From the NCBI RefSeq assembly GCF_026745355.1, contig NC_079209.1, positions 15,427,894 through 15,491,893 on the forward strand: DNA of 64,000 nucleotides, written 5' to 3'. Position numbers and translations under genes: made by a program. Under the pieces are notes generated by a model that was not told the origin of the DNA, ran no database searches, and saw only the letters and a program-made list of their open reading frames with translations. Origin of the DNA: Beta vulgaris subsp. vulgaris. Taxonomy: Eukaryota > Streptophyta > Magnoliopsida > Caryophyllales > Amaranthaceae. Shown here one piece after another: positions 34,201 through 45,599 of this stretch; the stretch's first letter is position 1; every line of letters begins with the position of its first letter.

Positions 34201-35016
34201 ATGTGCATTCAAAGTTAGCCTTATGCCATTCACAAGATTTCAAGTCATAAATAGCAGTTTTCCATCTAACCAAACGAAGAAAAACTTATATTCAGATGTT
34301 TCATGGAAACTGTATTCCATCAAACCAAACCAACCCTAAAAAATAGAGCTAAACTTTCACAAAATTTAGATTTAAGGCCTCATCGTTTAATGTTTATGGT
34401 TAAGAACATCAAATGAATGAAAGCTATAACTCCGTTAACTTTTCCATCCAGAGTTTAAAATGTTAAAATAGCACACTAGAATTAGAATACAATATATTTA
34501 TCCGCAATCTAAACATGCCCGAAACAGGCTAACATACATGTTTGAAGTCACTAATTCACTATGTAAGAAGAAGAAAAGCTTCAGTTGAAGCCTGAGCATG
34601 TATATGAATATTCCATAAGGCATTTATCATCTGCCTAAAAAGTGAGTTTTTCCGTAGACAAACTAAATTCAAATTATATCTCCTCTAACTTAATGCAGTT
34701 TGAAAGAAATCAAATGTACCTAACGTCCTAACCTAACTTACGCTTCATTACATCGCACCATATCATATTACCCTATATATTTTGTTTGAAATTGAATAAT
34801 TGAATTGGACTAAAAAGATTAAACGATGAAGAATTTAAAAATTGGCAAGATGACCAAAATCAATCATTAGAATTCAAGTCCGAACTTAACCTCAAGAACA
34901 TTTTGAGAGAAGAGAGAGTACTGAGGACTGCGAATCTCGGTGACACCGTAAATTCGAGGCTTTTCTGGACGATCTTCTTCCTCGAAGAAGCTCTTCCATC
35001 TCAGTGACGCCGCCAT
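31215..35016 (-). CDS. HSA32: Heat-stress-associated 32-kD protein, five exons, 286 aa
   Basis: Plant thermotolerance protein of the phosphosulfolactate-synthase-related (ComA, TIM-barrel) family; in Arabidopsis it is needed for long-term acquired thermotolerance. Its own enzymatic activity is uncertain. Exons (minus): 35016-34891, 32610-32422, 32335-32125, 31669-31446, 31325-31215; all junctions are GT-AG and the frame closes at 861 nt. Visible: an N-terminal RWKSFFEEEDRPEKPRIYGV, MGQFVDGLKFSGGSHSL, YISTGDWGEHQLRKGPSA, GFDTIELDAGSLEIPEEALL, KPQFAVKFDK, EAGADMIMIDAEDVCK, LGVEKTMFEAADA, ISQYGPKVNLFVNHSQVVDL and a C-terminal SVLGSSFRLL. The length matches the Arabidopsis protein. Intron 1 is unusually long (2280 bp) and contains a repeat insertion. 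A single HSE-like ttctagag at 35181-35188 lies upstream. Confidence 0.95.
33490..34345. repeat. Nested repeat insertion in HSA32 intron 1
   Basis: The outer parts (ttagttcgttttggagg at the left, ccatcaaaccaaaccaaccc at the right) look like the two ends of a small element. Between them, from about 33746 to 34257, lies an LTR-like sequence that starts tgttgtaatttgatttaatg. It contains the frequent plant retroelement phrase acgtggttcaaccaaatttg and the motif ctacgtccac, and a GC-rich tract of gtcgcg-like motifs at 33986-34060. No clean duplication was found, so the type is uncertain. Confidence 0.5.
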
Positions 35017-35390
35017 AATTCTCCGCCAAATCGCCTACTTTTAGTGAGAGAGATATCTAAACAAAGATTTTCAGCTCAATTTGATGATTTTTGACGAGAG
35101 AGGAAGAAATTTTAGGGATGTATATATCATCTGTATCTATATTTGAAATTAAGTAGTAGCAGGAGGAATGTGTTAGTTGTTTCTAGAGAGAGCTAAAGTG
35201 AACAAATTTCTACGTCAGCTATTTATCCGCTTCGTGGCAGTGGTTCCCACCGAAATATCCAGCCGTTATACTCGTTGCGTTCTTTTTGAGGGGCGTTTGG
35301 TTTGAGTTTCTTTATCAGTTTATTTGGACTTTTTTTTTATTATTATTAGAAAACACCAACACATTGGTTATTAAGGCATGCATAGCATGT
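35017..35390 (-). promoter_or_regulatory. HSA32 upstream region
   Basis: On the minus strand a tatata lies near 35121-35127, about 105 bases before the ATG. Further up are an HSE-like ttctagag (35181-35188) and acgtca near 35213. A heat-inducible promoter is expected from the family, but a full three-unit heat-shock element is not obvious. Confidence 0.4.
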
Positions 35391-35436
35391 TAAAAAAATA
35401 CCCCAATATAATGTTGGGGGTAAGGAACTAAGTATC
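35391..35436 (-). repeat. Tail of a tRNA-like SINE split by copia element 2
   Basis: Joined across the copia element to 48128-48190, the minus strand reads with an A-box-like tagctcaagtg and a B-box-like gagttcgatac, spaced as in tRNA genes. The copia target gtatc lies just after the B-box core. A tRNA-derived SINE is the simplest reading; its far end was not found. Confidence 0.4.
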
Positions 35437-36201
35437 TGTAGGAGCAAGAATTTGCTAATTCTCACAAACTAAAATTATAAACAAATGGAGAAGATTATGC
35501 TATGGTCCCAGGAAGATATCTTATTATTGGGAAATTCTACATGGTACCACTCTACTTATGTCTTTTCCATATGGTACCTTTTTTTAAGTTTGATTACACA
35601 TGATACCACTCTAAATTAGTGCTAAGTTCTACAATAATACTCCGTTAATAAAAACGTTTAGCAACGTTAAACAACATTAAGTTGGGCCCCAAAATTCTGT
35701 TTTGCTCATAAACTAAGCCGCCATTTGACTTCTCTTATTCAACAACGATCATCCAACTTCTCTGTTTTGCTGTAATTTTGTGCCCTAAATTCTGCTGCAT
35801 TTGAAACAAATTTTCTGGAATTCTTACTCTCACTTCACGATTGTTGATCTGCATTGCTCAACTTCACTCTCACTTCACGATTTTCTGATACGTAATTTTC
35901 TGTTTTCGTGCATAATTTTCTGGTTTCGTAATTTTCTGTTTTCGTTCATAATTTTCTGAATTTCGTTCGTAATTTTCTGGAATTTCATTCGTAATTTTCT
36001 GGAATTTCGTTATATTTGATGCTGCATCTGTTGAATTTGGGTTGCCACTTTCGTAATTTGCAACAAGTATTGTTGTTCAATTTTAGGATTTGAATTAATC
36101 TGGTAGAATTTGATAAATTAATTTGAATGTAGTTGTGGCTGAATTGTGATTTTTCATGAATTAATTCTGTTTTAATTTGATGAATTAATTTGAATGCAGC
36201 A

Positions 36202-39200
36202 ATGGGTGATGATATGAAGGTTTTAAAATTCCAGTACATGGGTAATAATGTGGTGGTTGGGGTTGATCCTGATAAATGTAACTTGCTTGATGTTGTGATT
36301 GAATATGAGGACAAAGTTAGGGAAAATGGTATTCAGTTGCCTAGGTATCCTCAATTTGCCTATGTATGGAAAATGAAACAATGGCCATTAAACAATGATA
36401 TGGACTTAATGACCATGTGTGAGAGGCTTCCTAACAAAGAAGAGACTATCATTTGGGTTAAATCACTGATGAAACCAAATGTATTGAACAACTTAGTGCT
36501 TCAACTTAGAGAAATTCAGGGCACAAATTATGAGCCTTCAATGATTGTAGTGGGCTACAATGATGATGAAAGGCAGAAGCTGCCAATTAGAAGGAGGAGC
36601 CAACATAATGATCAGGATAAAGGGAAGTCAGTTGTTGAGAATGTAGTAGATAGGGTTGACGCTCACTTCCAAAAGTATGTAATTGAGGGTTTTGAGGATA
36701 AAGAAGATGATGCTACCTTTACCCTATGCAATGATGAAACATGGGCTGACATACAAGAAACATACCCTGAGTTTGACCCTAAAGCTTATAAGAAATTCTT
36801 GAAAGAAACGGAGAAGGTTGAAAAAGCACAGAAAAAGAAGGCCGAAAAGGAAAAATCTAAGTCAAGCAAAAAATGTGACAATGTCACTCCTGCCACCCAT
36901 GAAAGCATACCACCACAAGCAGCCAGAATGAAACCTCCAACTATAAAGACAAAAAAAATCATTTCAAAGACAATCATCATTTCAAATGAACCAATCTCAA
37001 ATGCAGCATTACAAAACCGAACATCGAATGGAGAGGGTGAGGGCAATCTTTTGACTACTAATGATGCTGAAAATGTTGGATGTGCACCACAATCAAATGA
37101 CAGTACACCTGTTAAGAAGAAAACACCTGTGAAGTTGTCAGTTCATAAAACTGACATGACACTATATGAGAGGAAGATAGCTAGGACTACTGCTATAAGG
37201 AAGGGTATACAAGTTGGAAGTATGAAATGTCCTCCAATTGTTACACCTATAGTTCAGTCAAGTATATCTAGTAGCAGGAGGTTGAATTTAGGTGATGATG
37301 CAACTATTGGATATGATGATATTGCGTCAGATGAGGATTATCAGGGGTCTATGCGTGAGGATTCGGATAGTGATAATGATGAAAAAAATTTCACAGACGA
37401 GGCACTTCATGGGGATGAGATGGCAGAAGAGGTGATATTACCTGTGGTTGAAGACAAGTGGGAACCTCATAAATGGCATGATTTTTTTGACAATGATGAT
37501 GATGATGACTACTTCTCAAGATTGTACAAGAATGGAGAGCTTTATGAAGACAGAGAGTTTGGTAAAATACAATTGAGGCCATGGATGATATTCACTGAGA
37601 AGAATCACTTCAAAGACACTTTGAAGGACTATTGTGTTCAAGAAGGCTTTGCAATAACAATCCTTTGGGCAGATAACATAAGATACACAGCTACTTGTGC
37701 TGCAAAATGTTGTGACTGGAGAGTTCATGCTAGTAGGTTGGTTGATGGGAGGACATGGGCAATCAAGAAGTTGTGGCCCAACTTCCACACTTGTAGGGGC
37801 TTGGAGACATACAATCCAATATGCAATGTGAAGTGGGCTGCCTCTAAACTTATGGAGGACATTAGAAACAACCCTGGTGTCAAGGGGAAGGATTTGAATG
37901 AAATTTTGTTTCAAAGATATGGACTGTACATGAAGCAATCCACCTTGTACAAAATGAAGCAGTATGTCATCAATGAAATATTTGGTGGACATGACAAGTC
38001 ATATGGGAAGCTTCCAGCATATGTCAAGGTCATTCATGAAACAAATCCCGGGTCAGCAGTGTTTTGTGCATTGACTGACATTGGACATCCACAAAGGTCA
38101 TTACAGTTTAGCTCTATATTTATATCCTTTGCTGCTCAGATTAAGGGATTTATTGGTGGATGTAGGTCCCTCATAGGTGTGGATGGCACCCATTTAAAAG
38201 GAAACTACGGAGGCATTCTTCTTTGTGCTATTGCCCTTGATGGCAATAATGAGATCTTCCCAATAGCATATGCTATTGTGAGTGCAGAAGACACACAGAA
38301 CTGGTCTTTTTTCTTCTAGCATCTATACAATTTGGTGAAGGATTCTGGCAGGACTGACTGGACTATAATCTCCGACGGACAAAAGGTGAGAGCATGGCTA
38401 CGCTAATCGTTAAAAATTGCGGAAATGATTTCTACTAGTCGGGCCTTCAGTGTTAGAATGCTTCATAAAATACCTTTTCGGAAAGGTAACGGGCTTTTTT
38501 AGCCAACCGAGTTCATTTAGGTCCCGAAATATGCATTTTAATAATTTTTCAAATTTTTTTTTATTAATTTTTGTAATAAAGTTTTGCTGTAACTAGTTAA
38601 AGGCTTTTGCAATTACTTATGTCGTTTATTTGTGGTCTTTAAATGCATGCAGGGTGTGGATATAGCTTTGAAAGATGTGTGGCCATTTGCTAATAGAAGA
38701 TATTGTTGTAGACATCTTAGTAGAAACTTCAAGAGAGTCTTTCCAAGGCCACTGATGTACATTCTATTTTGGAGAGCTGCCAATGCCACAAATCCTTACA
38801 CATTCAAGAAGGCAATGGAGAGGCTAAGGAAAGAGGGAAAGGCACCAGTCATGAAGTGGTTTGCTGAGATTGGAAAGCAAAGCAAATGGACTAAACACAA
38901 GTTTGATTCTAGCATTTGTTGTGACTCAAACACAAGCAATTTTGTGGAGAGTTTCAACTCGACATTGGGTGTGGACAGGTGCAGACCTGTTTTGACTCTA
39001 TTGGAAGGTAATCACATGTCATGAGGCCTTGTTATTTTTATAGAGGTAATTTTAGCATGTACTAACTTTGTGAATTTATAAAAATAAAAGGTATTAGAAG
39101 AGTTTCTATGGTTAGGATTGCAACAAGACAACAAAATTGTGAAGATTGGGATGATGAAGGGGTATGTCCTAAGATTGTAAAAATTATAAAGGAAGTTGGA

Positions 39201-39812
39201 AAAGCCACCAAATTCTACAAGGCCCACATGTCTGCCCCTGGTGAGTTTGAAATTCATGAGGGTAATTCACAGTTCCCTTTAAGTCTAAACAAGATGAAAT
39301 GTGCTTGTGGGGCTTGGCAACTCAGTGGAATCCCCTGCAGACATGCCATGAGGGCAATGATAGCAGCTAAACTTGATCCTTACAAGTATGTTAGCTCATG
39401 GTATTCAGTGAAGACTTATAAGGCATGTTACAGCAACAACATTGCTGCAATTCCTGATCATGCACAATGGCATGAGTATGATGATCTGCCAACAGTGCTA
39501 CCACCTACTTTAAAGAGGGGTATTGGTAGGCCAAGTAGGAATAGAAGAAGGGAACAAGGTGAAGAACAAAAGGGGAAAAGGGCTAAGACAATCAAGTGCA
39601 AAAATTGTGGCTTCTTTGGTCACAACATCAGGACATGCAAAGGGGGGCCAACTGCAAAGGGACTGCAACATAATGAGCCAATGGTTTGTACAAGCAAAGG
39701 AACAAGGGACCAGTGCAACAAATCTACTACAACATCAAAGAAAGCAAAGAACCAACCTGAAATGATTACTCATACTGCCAGCAACCCTAGTCTTTCTCAA
39801 ATTGATATATGA
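36202..39812 (+). pseudogene. MULE transposase (MuDR type), three exons, one nonsense codon
   Basis: Exons 36202-38385, 38653-39007 and 39091-39812, with GT-AG junctions; 1086 codons if the stop at 38317-38319 is ignored. Start: the ATG of MGDDMKVLKFQYMG. Order: an N-terminal beta-rich domain, probably PB1-like (to about residue 95); a charged, Lys/Asp/Glu-rich linker; the MuDR DNA-binding region (FTEKNHFKDTLKDYCVQEGF, CCDWRVHASR); and the catalytic MULE domain. Catalytic candidates are D661 (GVDGTHLKG), D725 (ISDGQK) and E827 (SNFVESFN), with YCCRHL between. A SWIM finger follows (CACGAWQLSGIPCRHAM, about 917-936), then a CCHC knuckle (CKNCGFFGHNIRTC, about 1016-1029). The transposase cuts and joins the element's inverted ends in the nucleus. 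The TAG at codon 706, in NWSFFF-stop-HLYNLV, probably replaced TGG (Trp). It is the only break, and catalytic D725 and E827 lie beyond it. Confidence 0.92.
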
Positions 39813-39960
39813 TATTAGTAGCATATTTACTTTTTGGGGGAACTTTGTTTATTGAACTAGCTAATTATCTATATATTTACGTCTTAAATCTTGTGTTAAT
39901 TTTGCTATTAGTGAACAATTGAACTGATTTGGTACGAATTGGGTACAACTCAATTACAAT

Positions 39961-40036
39961 AAGATAAGGTGTTCATATATTGTTAAGATAAGATGTTTAT
40001 ATATTGTTAAGATAAGATGTTTATATATTGTTAAGA
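39961..40036 (+). repeat. Minisatellite, three 24-bp units
   Basis: aagataagatgtttatatat followed by tgtt is repeated three times, the first copy with two changes. It lies 150 bases after the transposase stop inside the MULE. Confidence 0.9.
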
Positions 40037-40816
40037 TATGCTTTGATGACACAATCCAGGGACCAGTACAGTCTGAATTATAATTTTCTGGCATGCTTCA
40101 CTAAATTCCTATGATACTGGACAAAGAAGAAAAGACTCCTTCTGCCAAGCTAACTCATATGTGCAGTCATCAAATGTGCAGTCCTTCTATTTAAATTCAG
40201 TAAATTGTAAATTTTAAATTGTAAATTCTTTAACACAATCCAGTAACTCTCATCAAATTGTAAATTCTAGTCATGCCTTTTTATGGTATAAAATGTGCAG
40301 TGGTATAAAATTCAGTATAAAATGTTCTTCTTAGTCCAACATATGAGTAAGCCTTGACAAACCCAGATGCAAGAGATTACTCTAGAATTATAACTAAATT
40401 GATTTCGTGGAATTGCAATCTCGTACATGTTCTACATTCCAAAGTCTTACAGGTAGCACTGGTTACTTTCACTGACATATAAACAATCAGGTGACTGTTA
40501 AGTGCTAAGTACATAATAAGATGATTTAATATTGAAGTATAAGGCCTTCTTACATTTGCAGACTAAGTATAAGGCCTTCATAATAAAATAGGCATACAAA
40601 GCTAACCTAGAAGAAGATAAGTTACAGACTAAGTATGCAAATTAAAGTACATTGTAACAGCTTGCTATTTCTATTTCTAAGGATACATAATAACAATATA
40701 ACTATAATAAATACAAAGTCTAAGGGAACCATCCTCAACATGATCCTCGTACAATACAAAGTCTTAGGGAACCCAAATGATGGAGCAAACCTTCAGCTTG
40801 AAAATTTGCAGCAACA

Positions 40817-40974
40817 AGCCATTGATGGTTGTGTGAAGAGAGGGCAGTAGCAAATGAAGAGGAAGCCATTGATGGTTGTGTGAAGAGACGGCAGTAGCAA
40901 ATGAAGAGGAAGCCATTGATGGTTGTGTGAAGAGAGGGCAGTAGCAGATGAAGAGGAAGCCATTGATGGTTGTG
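40817..40974 (+). repeat. Minisatellite, 47-bp unit, about 3.4 copies
   Basis: Units start agccattgatggttgtgtga and continue agaggcagtagcaaatgaagagg with one or two changes. They lie close to the right inverted end of the MULE. Open frames read through them on the minus strand are produced by the repeat and are not genes. Confidence 0.92.
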
Positions 40975-41225
40975 GACGAACGAAGGAAAAGAGTGAGAGA
41001 GGAAGAAAGTAGTCTGCCACGTTATATAAGTCATTGGAGGGAAAAACTTCAAATTAGAGTAGTTAGTTTAAGAGTTAACCTTTGCTAAACGTTTTTATTA
41101 ACGGAGTATTATTGTAGAACTTAGCACTAATTTAAGTGGTATCATGTGTAATCAAACTTAAAAAAGGGTACCATATGGAAAAGACATAAGTAGAGTGGTA
41201 CCATGTAGAATTTCTCCTTATTATT

Positions 41226-41427
41226 TTCTCACACTTTTTATTACAATGAAAAATGACAGTATTTATAGTTTACAGAACTAATATTACCCGTACACTTTCT
41301 TTAGTTAATTCTAAATCTTTTATGGTTGTTTACATTCAGAAAAGTTACAACCACCCTTCTATTAAAAGTTAATAACACATTATTGTAAACTCTCTAAATA
41401 GAGCTATTCTAAGTTTGATTTTCATCA
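41226..41427 (-). repeat. Larger part of the 3' LTR of copia element 2
   Basis: Together with 35437-35528 it rebuilds a 294-bp LTR matching 47829-48122. On the minus strand it starts TGATGAAAATCAAACTTAG, preceded by the polypurine tract gagggggag (41428-41437). Confidence 0.9.
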
Positions 41428-43086
41428 CTCCCCCTCAAACTTGAATAGCATTCCTATTTTCATCTTCAACGATACCAATCATTTCTTTGAACTTCTCAAA
41501 TGACTCGACTTTTAGTGGTTTGGTCATAATATCTGCAACTTGTTCTTTAGAGCTACAAAATTGAAGCTCAACTTCTCCTTCTTTGACGAGTTCTCGGACA
41601 TAATGATATTAAATATCAATATGCTTACTTCTACCATGAAATACAGGATTGTTAGTTAATGCGATTGCTGACTTATTATCACAAAGTATTGTTGTCGGAG
41701 TCTTTTGACCATGCTTCAGTTCTTTTAACATTCTACGAAGCCAAACCGCATGACATGCTCCATTTGTTACTGATATATACTCAGCTTCTGCTGTTGATAG
41801 AGCAACCACTTGTTGTTTCTTGGATGACCAAGAAATAACACCATTTCCCAAATAAAAGACATATCTCGAAGTACTCTTACGAGTTTCAACATCACCAGCC
41901 CAATCACTATCCGTGTACCCAAATAAATTAAAGTTATCAATATGAGAATAGAGAATTCCATTATTTCGAGTACCACTAAGATATCGTAGAATTCTTTTAG
42001 CTGCTTGCAAGTGTGATTGATATGGTTTCTCCATAAATCGACTTAGAATTCTGACAGCATAAACAATATCTGGTCTTGTAGAAGTTAAGTACCTTAAACT
42101 GCCAACCAAACTTTTCAATAGGTTGGATTTATCATTCCTCCAATTCCTTTCTTTCGAATCTCCAAGCGTTCTGCTATTGGAGTTCTGATAGGAGTAGCTC
42201 CATCCATTTTGAATTTTTTTAAAACATCATTAGCATATTTCTTTTGTGAAATAAATATGCCACTTTCAGATTGCTTTACTTCAATCCCAAGGAAATATGA
42301 CATTAATCCCATGTCACTCATCTCAAATTGTTGAGTCAATTCCTCCTTGAATTCTATGAACATAGTCTCAAATTGTTCATATGGATATTTTTGAAAACCA
42401 GTTTGCAATAAATATGCATCAATCCGTGAGTACCATGCACGTAGTGCTTGTTTCAAACCATATAATGCTTTCTTGAGGCAATAGACTTTCTTTTCTTTGC
42501 CTCTCCTTACAAAACCTGTTGGTTGTTCCACATAAACTTCTTCTTGTATTATACCATTCAAAAAGGCTAATTTTACATCCATTTGATGCACTTTCCACTT
42601 ATTCTGGGCAGCAAGTGACAATATTATTCGAATAGTGTCCATTCTGGAAACTGGTGCAAAAACTTCAAAGTAATCAATTCCTGGTTTTTGCTTATAGCCT
42701 TTTACTACCAATCTAGCTTTGTAACGATCAACTTGTCCATCGGGTCTATATTTGGTCTTGAAAACCCATTTAACACCAATTGGCTTCTTTCCTACGGGTA
42801 AAGAAGTCAACTCCCATGTATCATTCTTTTCAATAGAAAGTATTTCTTCTTTCATTGCTTGGATCCATTTCTCACTAGCTGCAGCTTCTTCATAAGAGAC
42901 AGGATCGCAATCAGCAAACAAACAAAAATTCACTAAGGTTTCATCATCAATATCATCATTAGTACTAAGGGGTGTCTCTTCAATGACGACATCATTTGTT
43001 TGATCCCATTGCCATTCTTCATTTTCAGCAAAAAGAACATCTCTACTGATTATAACATCCTCTTTTATAGGATCATATAGTTTATA
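41428..43086 (-). pseudogene. Copia element 2 reverse transcriptase and RNase H, YVDD deleted
   Basis: The reverse transcriptase runs from about 43086 leftward: [92 protein letters not shown]. The text then jumps from GFQKYPYEQ to [20 protein letters not shown]. The stretch that should hold the catalytic YVDD (about 30 residues) is missing, so polymerase activity is impossible. After a frameshift near 42115 follow LVGSLRYLTSTRPDIVY and RNase H (DSDWAGDVETRKSTS, STAEAEY). A stop near 41609 precedes the IMTKPL-type end. Confidence 0.93.
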
Positions 43087-45599
43087 TGTAATCCCCCACA
43101 ATTTTAAAGGATTTTCATAAATATATTAAAGTATTTATGTAGTTATATTTAAATCCAAATGAGTTTGGAAAATGATTTGACTTTTAAAAAGGGTTGACTA
43201 TTTTAAAAGTCAACTAAAAATATTTTCATAGCTTAATAAAATTTGTAATGTTTTAATTAAGCATGTTTTAATAAGAGTTTTAATTTTAAAAGCGTATTTG
43301 AAAAGAAAGCTTAATGGAATCGAAAGCCCAAAAGTGAAAAAAAGGGAAAGGATTATTTGATGACTAAAGTCCTAATGAGCCCATCTTATTAGTCATCAAA
43401 GTTTTAATTATTGAAATCTCTTTTCCTAAGCCCAAAAGGATTAGCCTATTTAAATATCCTAAAAACCCAAATATTTTACCCTACACTCTACTTTCTCTCT
43501 CCTCCCTTGCACGTGATTCTTTTTCTTCCTCTCTCACCCGGCGGTTCTCTCTCTCTTCTTCCCTTTGTGCGTGATTTTCATATTTTCTCTCAAAAGCTTG
43601 TTTCTTCTTCGCTAAGTAACGTTTCTTGTTGAACAAGAAACGTCACAAATCTTTTCAAGAATCACGGTAGTGCTGCCGCCGCCCACTTGCTGCTGTCACA
43701 GCCTGCCGACGCCCTTTCTTCCTCTTGTTGTGGTTGTTTTTCTTTTCTTCTCCTCTAAGATTCCATTAAAGTATTAGTTTTTATATTATTTTATTGTTTA
43801 TTAGCATGTTTATGATTTAAATTATTATTTTATATGAAAATAATATTTCGGCTGTCATATATGGAAAAATAATAAATTTCAGATTTATTATTTTCAGTTT
43901 TTATTATGAAGATATAGTTTTTAGGGTTTTTAATCACTAGAAACTATATATTTAAAGTATAAATCATGAGTTTTGGTTAGATATAATTTTATATGTATTA
44001 AATATATTTTCAGAAGATTTATAAATTTTTATAAGTGCTGGAATTTCAGAAATATGTATTTTAAGGGTTTTTAAAGATTTTTAATCACTAGAATAGTTGT
44101 ACTATACTAGGGATTAAAAATAACGAAAGTTTAATACATAAAAACGATTTTAAAGACGTTTAAAAGGGTTTGGGACGTTTTTAAAGTTGCTGTAATTTTT
44201 AGTTCAAAGTATTTATTTCATTATTTTATTTTCTAGGCGGAGAATTCATAGTAGGAGACTTTTAGAGCGTAAAAGTGGCCTACAGATTCGTTTACACAAG
44301 GTACGTACATAGTCTACGTGCTATATGATTTAGAAACATGCGTTAGGGATGTTTTATTTATTAGTATCATGTATAGGACTCTGTTGTTCATATATATGAT
44401 TTACTGGAATTGTTTTACATGCTATTTTGCCTATGTGCTACATGTAAACTAGAAGTATTTATGAGTATGTATGTTTGTATAGAAGTTTGATGCAAGCAGA
44501 TAAGTCCAGTTCATGTATTAATTCGTGAGTGAATTAATGTAAGTAAGTTGAATCATATGTACATAGATTCATGAGATATTTATTTATCTTATAAGAACCG
44601 TGGATCTTATTTGGTAAATTGAGTTATATCTATATAAAGGAACAGTTTACTTTGGCTAGGTTCAACAGGCAAGTTAGTAAAGAATAAAAGAAGTTAAAGG
44701 AGTCTTGAATGATAAGTTGGGAACACTTGTTAATTCTAAGATAAAAAAGAGTTTTGTGATGTTTATGTGATTATTAGTTATGTGTGTTATGTGCTTGGTT
44801 GGTGTCAACACAAGTATTAAAATGTATAGAACGTATAGTGAAACCAGAATAGGTTATAGACTTTAGACTGGTGCACGTCTAGAGTTGGACACTAAGGGTT
44901 GGGATACAAGGTGACGTGCCATGTATTTTCCTAGGATTGGATTGATCACCTTTCCTTTTATAGCTCAAAGGTTCCTCGATATCGCAGGTCATCTGGAATA
45001 TGTGGTAGCTCCCATATCTCCTACTTCAGTATAGACAACTCGTCCCATAACTATTCCATTTAAAGAAGAAATAAAAGTTTAGAGTCTAGTTCAGTAAGAG
45101 TCGTCTGCAGATTGTTATATGTTTATTAGTATCTATTCCTCCAAGTTATATTTTGTAGTATCATGTTTAGGGTTATGTATGTCTGGTATGTAGTACTCAG
45201 CTTTGTTGATTACGTGCTTGTCTGTGTTTGTGATCATGGCTTTGCCTATTGATCCTGTGGTGATCCTTCGGGGGAGCAGAGTCAAGACAGCATTGACATT
45301 ACAGGTTCAAAGATGCATATCATTGGGGAATCTGGAATGGAGAGGCTCTTGTGACATTAGTTTTATTTATGTTATTTTCTAGGAGTTTATGTTTTTAGAC
45401 AATAGTTTAAGTTGGTGTGTTTAGTTCTGACATTGTCATTTGGTTTCATAAGTTTTAACAAAGTTGATTTTTAATAAGTTTTCCGCTGCAAAATTCTGAG
45501 TAAGCCGAAACGTTATCACACGGGCGATAATGCCTGGGTAATTCTCTAAGGTTTATTATAAAGTTATTTCTAGAAAAAGAGAATTATCGGGGTGTTACA
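43087..45599 (+). mobile_element. Solo LTR, 2.5 kb, probably Ty3/gypsy
   Basis: Starts TGTAATCCCCCAC, ends CGGGGTGTTACA and is flanked by ttata at 43082-43086 and 45600-45604. Removal restores the copia reading GYKLYDP across the junction. No gag or pol is inside. A promoter-like block (cctatttaaatatcc near 43447, then a pyrimidine-rich leader) supports plus orientation. The TGTAA...TTACA ends with a CCCC-rich start are typical of chromovirus-type gypsy LTRs; that family call is inference. Confidence 0.82.

Larger units (their letters stand above)
35529..41216 (+). mobile_element. Nearly intact Mutator-like element (MULE), 5.7 kb
   Basis: Inverted ends of about 135 bp (35529-35664 and 41082-41216, starting gggaaattctacatggtacc and gagaaattctacatggtacc) are almost identical. 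Perfect 9-bp duplications cttattatt lie at 35520-35528 and 41217-41225. It encodes one transposase (36202-39812) with a single nonsense codon. It sits in the 3' LTR of copia element 2 and must be younger than it. The non-coding 3' part holds two minisatellites. Confidence 0.95.

Noticed and set aside
40817..40974. CRISPR-like regularly spaced repeats
   Set aside because: Units are directly adjacent without spacers and the genome is a plant; it is a minisatellite.
40735..41052. Minus-strand ORFs with repeated HNHQWLPLHL-type peptides
   Set aside because: Produced by the 47-bp minisatellite; readable in more than one frame.
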